Assembly (NCBI GenBank): GCA_025667525.1
Contig: CM046882.1
Coordinates: 503,696,792-503,760,791, forward strand
Source of the DNA: Glebionis coronaria
Lineage: Eukaryota; Streptophyta; Magnoliopsida; Asterales; Asteraceae
Direction: 5' to 3'
DNA length: 64,000 nt
This document shows, piece by piece, positions 44,307 to 56,300 of the stretch. Numbering within the stretch: position 1 is the stretch's first letter; every line of letters starts with the position of its first letter. The position numbers and the translations under genes are program-made. The notes below the pieces were generated by a model, which did no database searches, was not told where the DNA came from, and worked only from the letters and a program-made list of their open reading frames with translations.

Positions 44307-47300
44307 CTACTCAAAGCTAAGATTTTCTATTTCATTTAAAAGCTCATGAAGTATTGTAGCCGATTGACATGTGTGGTCTTCAGGATGCCTTTCCATTTCT
44401 AGTCTTGCCTCTAGCATCTTTATCTTTATATCTTTGGTCTTGCAAATTGAGCACTCAGTGGGTGCAGATTGAGAAGGACCTGTAGAAGAACTAGGATGTG
44501 AACCTTGAGGTGTTGAAGATCCAGGGGAAGATCTTATACGGAGTTCGAGATCAAAATCATCCTTCCATTTAAAATATTTACATCCATAATCTTCTCTTTG
44601 TGGTTGTTACAAAGTAAAGAAATAACATGACATGTCATTTTAATAATGTTGGGAATCTAAACTTGTTAGATTCCCTGATCATAGATTTAAACATAATTAG
44701 GCTGTTAGATAGTCCCTTGCCTGTGCCTAGGAGGCAGGCAAGTTTCGCAAGACTCACAAAGATCCAAGTCTCTGTGAGCAACCTCAGAGGAGTCCATGTC
44801 AGAGACATTGTCAAGGAAGTCAAAGATTACTTGAAGACATACTCATTGGCTGTGATGGATAACAGCCAAGATGTATCAGGGACTCTGAGGGGTTGAGGGT
44901 TAACAGGGGTGGCAATACCCTGTTAACACTCAACACACTTTGGACATGCCATTTGTGTGTTCGAGACTATGAAGAAAAAGGAAACTGTTTTGACAACTGT
45001 TTCCTTAAAGCATAATGGAAGACTACCAAGAATAGAAGGACATCATGTGACTGATGTGGGAACTTGTAAAAGCTTGTGTAGTCACCATCAAGTACTATTT
45101 AGGTCAATCTCGTAACACTATAAATAGGATGTGTATCCATGCATTAATGTTTAACACTTTGAGATATTCATAACATTATTGCATATAACTTAGTGAATCA
45201 AACAGCTACGACTGTATTCATAAGTTAGTGTTTATAGTTGTTCAAAGTGTGCACAACACATTGTCATCAAACTGTGTTATCCATAACACTTGTAATTCTT
45301 TATTATACAATAATAAGATTATGTTTGAAAAGTAATACCTTGTGTTGATTTTGTTAGATTAGGGTTTCTTGCATTGATTAGGGACTTTCAATTGGTATCA
45401 GAGCGGTGTTTGATATTAAAACCTTCAAGAAACATCGTTCTCAGCTTTATAATCAAGATCCACCATGCCAGAAACTTCTAACCCACCACAATCACCTTCC
45501 ACAAACCCATCTTCACCAAGACTCAACCCTTCTGCCAATGACGATGATCTACCCCAACTTCTTGACTCAAGAGGTGGATCACACGTCACAAGTGTACCAG
45601 TCTTTGATGAAGAAGATTTTGCCAGTTGGAAGGGTCAATTTCTCGTATATCTTGATGGGCTTGAACCTTTTCTTCTAGAAATTTTAGAAAATGGTCCTTA
45701 TATTCCCATGGCGCTTACATCCACTGAAGAAAACCCTCTTCCCAAACCTCTCAAACAAAGGACTCCAGCTGATAGGAAATTGGAAAACCAAGATAAACGT
45801 CTCAAAAGCATTATAATATCCTGTCTTCCCAAGCATATCATGAAGTATGTCATTCAGTGTCCCACAGCTAAACAAATGTGGACAGACCTCATCCTTGGCC
45901 ATGAAGGACCCTCTGAAACAAGAGAGACAAAGATTCAGGCACTCAGACTTCAGTTTAATGCCTTCAAGTCACTTGAAGGTGAAAAGGTTCAGCAAACCTA
46001 TACTAGGCTGAAGATTCTTCTCAATGACCTAGCAATGAATGATGTCACTATTGGTCAAGCTGAGATCAATGCCACTTTTGTCAACAGCCTTCCAAGAAAG
46101 TGGCTGAGCATGAATCAGACTCAGAGAGCTAACAACTCAATAAAAATGATACCCTTGCTCAGCTTTATGGAAAGTACAATTATGAAGAAGGGCTGATTGA
46201 TACTATTTACAAGTCAGAGACTGAAAGATTTGTAGTCCAAGGAGCATCTTCCAAAGCATTGATCTCTGCAACACATCCTCATGACAGCGATTCTGATGTT
46301 GAAGAAGATACCCGTAGCAGCCAAGAGTTCTTGACAGACCTTAATTCAGAGTTCCATGAAAGAGCCTTGCTAGCCAACCAAAGAAGATACTTCAAAAGAT
46401 CAGGAAGAGTAGGATCAGCTAGTAAACCAACTTACAGGTCAAAAGAAACTTGCTTTGCATGTGGAAAGCTTGGACATTTTCAAAAAGACTGTCCTTCCAC
46501 CAAGACATCCTCACCTTCTTATCCATCATCTTCATCCAAACCTTACAAGTTCAAACAACATAATAACTCATCTCATCAATCTAATTCATCAGACACTGAG
46601 AAGAAGGATTACAAAAATAAGTACAAGGCACTTAAAGCCGAGTTAGAACAAATGAACTTGAAGATTAAAGCTCTGTCCAAGAAGAAGGGTGGTGAGAAAA
46701 AGACAGAGAAAGGGTTGGTTGCTGAAACATATGATTGGAATGATGAACCACTGACTTCAGATGAAGAAGATACCACCAGAGTCAGGGCTTTCATGGCCCA
46801 GCTGTTGGAAAAGGTGATGCAAGATCAGGACAATGGGTTGACATCACAATGAAAAAGGTACACAGGCTTTTATCCATGTCTGATAGTGATGAACGTAAGC
46901 ATGTCCTTGATTACACCATTGTTGATTTACACTTTGTTGAGGAATAAAGAAAGAACCTATTTGATAAGTTTCACTTTGTTAAATCTGAAATGCTAAATGC
47001 TAAAGCTGAATGTGAAACTCTCAGGCGGGTTAATTTAGAGAAAATATCCCTGCAAAATGAAGTAGCTAGATTAACCTTGAAAAACATTGCTTTAAATGAT
47101 CAAGTCTCTGAGTTAAACAAGATTATTGAAAAATGGCTGTGTGCTAGGTTCACTATAGATCAATTGCTTAATGATGAAGTGCCTGCTGACTTAAAAATGG
47201 ATATATCTGCTAAGAAAAACAAGTTAAGAATTCTCACCAAACCCAAAGACATTGTCTTCAAATCTACAGAGACAATTCATATGTCAGATACCACCTTGAC

Positions 47301-50300
47301 TAATGACCCTGTCTCTGAAGATGTGACTGAGTTACCACCTTTGACCAAACTCTCTAGAGTTGAACCTAGCAGTTCCTCTCGAACTGCTAAAGGTGAACTT
47401 AGTTCTGATATTGAGAAACCTCAGCTAAAGTTTTTCATGTGCATGCTAAACAAACTGGTAAACAAGTAGCTTTTAAGCCTGTTGCTACTAAAGCTGTGAA
47501 TAAGGTTGACCCTACCACTGAAGATCGCTTGTTGTCTCTTATGAAAGAAGTAGAACTCTTGAAACAACACATTTAGCCTTCCGTTGAATGCTCTACTTCA
47601 AATGAACCTAAGTCAGTCCTAGGTGAACCCAAAGAGGAAAGGTTAATCAAACCTTATTGCAATGTATGTAAAAACTCACACCATATGACTTTAGATCATG
47701 ACAGACACATGGCAGCTAAAAGAGCTCAGACACCCTCTAGGGATAGACCACAGAGTTCCAAAAGACAATAGGGAAATTATAAACCTTTTCCTCCCTGTAA
47801 ATTCTGTGGGTTCACAGACCATCACTCAGACGAGTGTGGTGACTTCCCTGGGTGTGATATCTGTGGAAGTTATAACCATGAAACAGTGAACTATCCCTCC
47901 CAACGCCAAAAGTTCTTCAGGAACACAAGAGTTGCTAATAAGCAATTCAGGGAACCCACTGGAAAGTGGGTTCACCATAGGAACTAACCTGTTTCTATGT
48001 ATCTGTGTAGAAATATCTCAAGGAATTGGTATGGTATCTAGATAGTGGCTGTTCTAGACACATGACAGGGATTCAACAATACCTGCACAGATACTCAAAG
48101 GAGCCTGGTCCTAAAGTGGTGTTTGGAGTTAACTCTTCAGGTGACACAGAAGGATATGGCTCAGTGAATTGCAATGGGATTACATTAAACACAATCTTAT
48201 TAGCATCAGCCAATTGTGTGATGCTGACTATAAGGTTTTGTTTACTAAGACTCAGGGAACCATATTCAACAAAAACAATGATGTTGCGCTTATAGCACCT
48301 AGAAGAAGAGATGTTTATGTCATCAACATGGCTGTTTGCTCTGAAGACAGCTCAAATTGTTTTCTTGCTAAAGCCTCTGAAAGTGTCAATTGGCTGTGGC
48401 ACAAAAGACTATCAACAAGATAGCCACTCAAAATCTGGTTGCTGGTCTACCTTCAGTAATGTTTTCTAAAGACAAGACTTGTTCTGCCTGTGTCAAAGGA
48501 AAGCATCACAGGTCTTCATTCAAGACTAGGCAATCATTCTCTATTGACAAGTGCTTACATCTCCTTCACATGGATTTGTTTGGGTCTGTCAAACCTCAGA
48601 CCATTAATCACAACAAATACACCTTGGTCATAGTTGATGAATTTTCAAGATACACATGGGTGTTCTTCCTCAGAAGGAAAAGTGATGCAGCTGAAACCAT
48701 CATGTCCTTCATCAGACAGGTTGAAAATATGAATGATGTTAGAGTCAAAGCTCTAAGAAGTGATAATGGTACTGAATTCAAGAATCATTAACTTGAATCT
48801 TTTTGTGATGAAAAAGGTATTTCACATAACTTCTCTTCAGCTGGCACCCCTGAACAAAATGGTGTGGCTGAAAGAAGAAACAGGACTTTGATTGAAGCAG
48901 CCAGAACTATGTTGAATGGTGCAGCCCTACCAAAGCAATTTTGGGGAGAAGCTGTTCACACTGCCTGCTACACTCAAAACAGATCAATCATTGTCAAAAG
49001 ACATGGTAAAACTTCCTATGAAGTTTTCAGAAAAAGATCTCCAGATGTCAGCTATTTTCATGTGTTTGGATGTCCTGTGTTCATTTATAACTGCAGGGAT
49101 AAACTTGGAAAGTTTGATGAAAAAGCTGATGATGGTTTCTTCTTGGGATGCTCTCCAACAGCCAAAGCCTTCAGAGTATTCAACATCAGAAGACAAGAAG
49201 TAGAATAAACCTTCCATGTTAGATTCAATGAAGATGATGAAGTCATACAGAGAACAGGAACAGGGGGTGATGAAATTGATTTTAATGAAAATGTATCTTT
49301 CCCAAGTGATGAGTTCACAGAACCCAGACCTACCAGTCATCATCACTCCAACACTCTCACTTCTTATGTCCCTGCCTTTGACCCTCTGTCTAATCACAAC
49401 ATAAAAGTTCCTACCTCTCAGGAACTTGATGAAGAAGAACCTCAAACCTCTGGTAGTCCTTCTCCTTCTAATGCTATTGATGACTCACCAATTCTTCAAA
49501 TCCCTGAAGACTCTCCTGCTGATAATGAAATAGCACCTCTTGATATGGCTGAAGAAGACTCTGACACTGAAGTAGTCTTTGAAGAAAGCCCTCCTAGTCA
49601 GCAGGATGAAACTCAAATTGTACCAGCTGTGCCCACAAGTGTTCCTGTCCTTGAGTCCCCAGCTCCTCAAAATAAGTGGTCAAGAGATCAACACATTCTT
49701 CTTGTCAACATTATTAGGGAACCTAATGCAGGGGTCACAACTAGACAGCGAATCCAAGACTCAGAGTCTGCCTCAGCCAATGAATGTCTCTTTGCTGAAT
49801 ATCTTTCACAAATTGAACCTAAAAGAGTAGCTGAGGCTCTGGTAGAAGAAGGATGGGTAGCTGCTATGCAAGAAGAGATCAATCAGTTCAAAAGGAACAA
49901 AGTATGGACACTAGTGCCAGCTCCACCTGGAAAGAATATCACAGACACTAGATGGATCTATAGAAATAAGATGGATGAAATTGGGAACATCATCAGAAAC
50001 AAGGCTAGACTGGTGGCACAGGGGTTCTCTCAGACTGAAGGAATTGATTATGATGAAACATTTGCTCCAGTTGCAAGACTTGAAGCCATCAGAATCTTCC
50101 TTGCTTATGCTGCCTATATGAACATCACTGTGTATCAGATGGATGTAAAGAGTGCATTCCTCAATGGTGATTTGGCTGAGGAAGTGTATGTTGCACAACC
50201 TGAAGGATTTGAGAACAGCGAGTTTCCCAACCATGTGTACAGACTTCACAAGGCCATGTATGGGCTGAAACAAGCTCCAAGAGCATGGTATGAAACTCTT

Positions 50301-53300
50301 TCCAATTTCTTAACTGAAAATAAATTTGTCAGGGGTTCTATTGATAAAACACTCTTTACCTTCAAGGATAAGAGTGATTTCATCATTGTGCAGATTTATG
50401 TGGATGATATCATCTTTGGGTCAACGAATGTCAATCTTAGTAAACGTTTTGCTAAATTAATGACCAAGAAATATGAGATGAGTATGATGGGTGAATTAAC
50501 TTACTTTTTGGGCTTTCAAATTAAACAATGTCCTAAGGGAATTTCAATTTATCAAGAAAAGTATGTTAAGGATTTACTTAAAAAATATGACTTAGCTGAT
50601 TGTGCATCAGTGAAATGCCCCATGCTTCCACCCAACAACTTGGGCCCTGATGTGTCAGGGGTCTCTGTTAATGAGACTTTATATAGAGGCATGATTGGGT
50701 CACTCATGTATCTAAAAGCTAGTCGTCCAGATATCCAATTCTCCACATGTCTCTGTGCAAGGTACCAAGCTAACCCAAAAGAATCCCATCTAGTGGCTGT
50801 TAAGAGAATTTTCAGGTATCTCAAAGGAACACCATCCCTAGGCCTATGGTATCCAAAAGAATCAGGCTTTGATCTCAAGGTCTATTCAGATTCAGATTAT
50901 GCTGGATGCTGTATTGACAGGAAAAGCACTTCAGGCAGCTGTTAAATCTTAGGAGGAAAACTGGTTGGATGGAGCACTAAGAAGCAAAACTCTGTGGCTA
51001 TGTCTTTAGCTGAAGCAGAATATGTCGCTGCAGCCAGCTGTTGTGCTCAGGTGCTCTGGATGAAAAGTCAATTGGCTGACTATGAAATTTTGTATGACAA
51101 AGTGCCAATCTTTTGTGACAACACCAGCGCCATTGCCATATCCAACAACCCTGTTCTTCACTCTCGTACCAAACACATTGATATCAGGTATCATTTTATC
51201 AGGGATCATATAATGAAGGGAGATATTGAGCTGCATTTTGTTCCCACAGACTGCAACTAGATGATATCTTTACAAAGCCTTTGGCTGAACCTTCGTTCAA
51301 CAGGCTAGTTGCTGAGCTAGGGATGCTCAATATCTCAAAGCCTGTGGCTTGATATTAAATGTGTTCATTAAATGTGATTCTATATTAAATGTTTTTTCAC
51401 ATGAAACTAGGTAGTTACTTTCCAAGTAAATGCAAAAAACATTCTCAAATATTTAATCATTTATTTTTCGAATAACGAGGAGACAAATAAGTTTTGAAAG
51501 GTCAAGGGACCCACTTGAACAGTCATTTTCTCACTTTGCATTTAATGCGGTTGAATAACTGTTTACGTAATTTGAATATATATATATTGTCTCTTCTCTC
51601 GTCTCACCCACCACCATTCTCATTTCTCAAATCATTTCTCTCTCTAAGGACTTCTCTCTCTTAACCTATCCGCCATTTTCTTTCACCTTCAACCTCGAAT
51701 CCATGGCGTTTTCAGTTCCCAAAGCAGCAAATGTTAACTTCGAGATCAACGAAAGCATCCTCGCCTCCAACAACGCCATTGGATGGATAAAGGCACCCAA
51801 TAGCACCTACTCAGATCTGGTTAGTTTCATGCAGAATTGTGACCTAAGTGAAGCCTTCACCAAATCCCCATCCACCTTTTACCAAGAATACCTTAGGGAA
51901 TTCTGGTATTCTGCTGAAGTGGTAGAAGACACTATAACTTTTAGCCTTTCATGCAATGAACACCCTTTCGCCTTCTCCCTTAAAGATTTCTCAAGTATGG
52001 CTGGATTGAAACATGGAGATGAATGCCTGAAGATCGTTGATAAAAAGGCTGTCAAAGAAGCCCTGGCCACACTCAAACCCTGTCATGATGTAAACCCTGC
52101 CCTTACACCAGCTGAGGTCCTCTCCAAATCTCCCCTGAAGATTAAGTGTTTCACTCCCATGTGGCGTGTCCTCTTCACCCATATTGTTAAATCCCTGGGA
52201 GGAATGCAGGGATCCCAAGATCAGATGTCTTTCAACCATCAGGCTATTGCATATGGATTAATCTGGGGAGCTGATGTTGATGTTGGAAGCATTCTCTTCT
52301 CCATCCTTGTAGAACAGCTGAAGGGAAGGAATCAAGTCAGGGAAAAGAATATCTGATATGTGCGCTTCCTGTCTCTGATCTTCGAAAGTCTGCTGGGAGA
52401 CAACTACCACAACAATGCTTTGACTGCTCTTAAGCCCTACCGCATCACAGGTGCCATCTACAAAGAAATAGGAGCTGAAGATGTCCCTGTCACCGCTCAT
52501 ATGATGAATGTGGCCAACCAACTACCAACAGCTGAGAAGCCCTTGCTCCCTTCTTCTGAGAAGGTGAATACTTCTAGTGTGTCTGGCAAGTCTAAGTCTT
52601 TGACCTCTGGGCAGCACACTATCAAGTCCAAGGCTTCTTCTGGCCAACAGCCTAAGAAGAAGAAAATCCCCTCTTCTTCCCACACCAAAGCTGTTTCTAA
52701 GGCTAAAGGAAAGAAGACTGACACCTCCTCTGGTCCAGATACTCATGTGGAATCAGATACATCTGCTGACAAACAACAGGAGTCTAGTGTCTCAAAGTCA
52801 TCTGAGACGACAGGAAACCAGCCTAATCCAGCTGATATCTCACAGGTAATCAGTGTACATTTTTAGAGGTTCACAAGCAGCCACTCTCATTTGTCTGTAG
52901 GAGAGAGTGGTGAAGTTAGGGTAATCCTCGACCCATAGAAGTCTGTCCATGCACTTAGAACTCTTTAAAACTTCTGTACACCCTGTCTTTGCACCAGGGA
53001 ATGATTCATTTGTGTTTATAAAGCACCCCGATGACCCTGCACCCTCTAGACAGTATTCAGGCTAACAACAACCTGAATACACTTATGTCTCAACCTTGAT
53101 CAGCTGTACTTCATACAGCCTCTTGGTTCCCTCCTTAAAAGAGTCCCAAAGGATTTATCCTTTCAGGGGGAGCTGAATCATCACCCTCAGCTTTCCTAGG
53201 GGCAGCGTAACAGGCGACCTTTAACCACATATGTTTCACTCTTAAAAGAGTCCCAAAGGTTTCTTAACCTTTTGGGGGGGCTGAATAATCACACTCAGCT

Positions 53301-56300
53301 TTCCTAGGGGCAGCGAATGGCGATCCATAACCAACATATGTCTCACAATCAAAAGAGTCCCAAAGGTTTTAACCTTTTGGGGGGGGCTGAATAATCACAC
53401 TCAGCTTTCCTAGGGGCAGCGAATGGCGATCATTAACCATATTTTTTTCACACTTAAAAGAATCCCAAGGATTTATCCTTTGGAGTGGCTGAGTAATCAC
53501 CCTCAGCCTCTCTGGGACAGCGAAATGGCGACCATTCCCCTTATCTTTTTCCCTGTTACTAATTGAAACAATTTGCAGGCTGAAATTGTACAGCCAGTCA
53601 TCGAATCTCTGGTACAACAAGAAAAGGAGGCTGATACAATGACTCAAGACAAACCCAATGATGAAGAGCCTCTGTTAAATGCTGATGAAGAAATGCTATC
53701 ATTGGAGGATGATGTCTCTGATCTAGAGTCAATGCCTGAAGATGAAATCCCTGAAGGGATGTTTGAGGAGGAGGATGAAGAAGATGAGGAAGACCAGCTA
53801 TCTGTCTCTCCTCCCAAAGAAATAGCTGTGTCCACACCAGCTGGCGATAAGACTCCTCCTCCCAAGGATGCTGTTGTTACTCCAAACTCTGCTACCTCAA
53901 CAACAACAGTTTTCCAACGCCAAGCCTATGATCCAACAGCGGAGTTTCTCTTGTTTGATCATCCTGCCCAGACTAACTTTGATCTCTTACCAAGGGGGGA
54001 TGATTATGCTCAGCAAAGCCTAAACATCAAGAATCTTCAGCCTGTTCATCATCAGTCAGACATTGAACGTTTATCAAGGAAGCTGGATGTGATCAAGTCT
54101 GAAATGCACAACTTCACTGTTACATTCCCTGGCATCATACAAAAGGCTGTGGCCGAGGCGGTTACTGAGCCAATCAAGGATGGTGCAAGGAAAGGTGTAG
54201 CCCAAGGACTCAGTCACCTTTCCACAAGGATGAAAGATGTCATTGACTCAGAGGTCACTGCCATGTTTCATGAACATGAGCTAACCATGCACAGGAAATT
54301 TGATGTTGTTCGCAACAGACAATACCGTCATGCAAACTTTATTGTCAGTCGCGTTCAGGCCAATACTAATGCAAATGGCAACCTCCTGCTGAAGATTGCC
54401 AGGGCTTCAAGGAAAAGGCAACGTGCTATGGCTGCCTCTGTTGAACAGATTGCAAGGCATTTTCAGACACCTTCATCCAAGCGTCTGCTTAGCCAGGATG
54501 AACGTGAGGGGGAGAAAGAAACAACACTCAACCTTGCATCTGCTAAACAAGGCTCATCATCAGCTGACAACACCATCACACATGTTCCTCTCCAAGTCAT
54601 CACACCTGTTATAATACCTGATGATGAGGATAACACCCAGGGGGAGCAACAGAATCAAGATGGAGCTGACTCATCAAAGTCCCTGGTTTTGGTTAACACC
54701 AGCGAGCCTGGGGATGATGATGAACCAGCTGCCAAGAAGCTAAAGTTCACTGTTAGCTCCCTCCCCAAAGCAATTCAAACTCAGGCTCAGACAGCATTTA
54801 TCAGAAGAGCTGATGTTTTGAAAAACATAAGTGTGGAGTCCTCTGTCTCGAAGAAAGGAAAGGAGATAGTTTTGGTTGACACAGACACCAAACTCAAGAA
54901 GATAGCTGCGATGCTAGAGACAGGAGGATCCACCACAGACCTTTCCCATTTCTCAACCTTTACACCTTCCAATGAGATTCCTTTAACCCCTGAAGAAATA
55001 GAGAAACAGGCTGAGGAATTCAAGAGATTAAATGAACTCAAGACAGCCGAAGAATTGAATGAAGCTACTCTGAGGAAGATGACACCACCTGAAAGAGAAA
55101 AGCAAAAACAAAGGTTGAGGGAAATGGAAGCAAAACGCGCTGAGGCACTAAGGAAAGTCAAAGCTGACTATGATGCCTGCGTTAAAAACAGATATGCCCC
55201 TGGCAAGATAACCAAGTTCAAATACACCATTCATAAATCCACAAACACCCCACGGATGATCTTATGGAGGGATAACCAACCAGGAAATATGAATGTGTTT
55301 GACAACTTCAGGCTAAAAACACTTGGGTTATCAGAATGGTTCGAACTTGAAGCCTTAGCTGCCAAAAGGAATGGACAGGCTAATTTTCTTCTGCTAAAGA
55401 CTATTAAGGCTAAGTTTACCTGGATCAAAGAAACAGCAGCCAAACTCAAGATTGATCCCCCACCACAGCTTTTTGAACAAGAACCCCCAAAGACTGGCAA
55501 CAAAAGAAGAAGAATTTCTCAAGTCATTAACGAAACTTTTGTTACTGATGATGTTCAAGTGGATGGCATGCACAGGGATTTGATCCTCCCCAATGGTATT
55601 GTTGGCCCTGTTGATGGTCAGACATACACAGAGCCTGAAAGAGGAATGACATTCATGAACAAGGCTTGTCAGTATGCTTTTCAAAGGGAAGATGAGCTGT
55701 GCTTAGCTTCAACTATTCAGCTACTTTGTCACAAGAAGTCACTCAAGATCAACACAGAGTATTCCAAGAAGTTTGCCAAGACTTTGCAGGATGAACTAGA
55801 TAACAGATTGGACGTGGCTGAAGCTGAAGAAAGGATTAAAAATGATGACTATTGAAGATGTTCACAGCCCTTTTTACCTTCATCTTTTATTTTACTTATG
55901 TAATGTACTTGTAATTTTTCTTTAAGTATTAATAAAATCATGAGGTATGTTTGTTTAGATCTGTTATGAGCAAGAAGAAGCTGTTAACTCACTTACCTTA
56001 ACTTAGTTAGATCTAGCATTATTTATGTTTAAATAGGGGGAGATTATTGGGAATCTAAACTTGTTAGATTCCCTGATCATAGATTTAAACATAATTAGGC
56101 TGTTAGATAGTCCCTTGCCTGTGCCTAGGAGGCAGGCAAGTTTCGCAAGACTCACAGAGATCCAAGTCGCTGTGAGCAACCTCAGAGGAGTCCATGTCAG
56201 AGACATTGTCAAGGAAGTCAAAGATTACTTGAAGACATACTCATTGGCTGTGATGGATAATAGCCAAGATGTATCAGGGACTCTGAGGGGTTGAGGGTTA

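Noticed and set aside
44627..44896. 89-codon frame near the 5' LTR (and its twin at 56061-56294)
   Set aside because: It lies in the LTR, is repeated in both LTRs, and has no domain. Treated as a shadow.
51703..55855. Calling the third ORF an envelope protein
   Set aside because: Position after pol matches envelope-like ORFs of SIRE-type elements, but I see no signal peptide, fusion segment or transmembrane helix.
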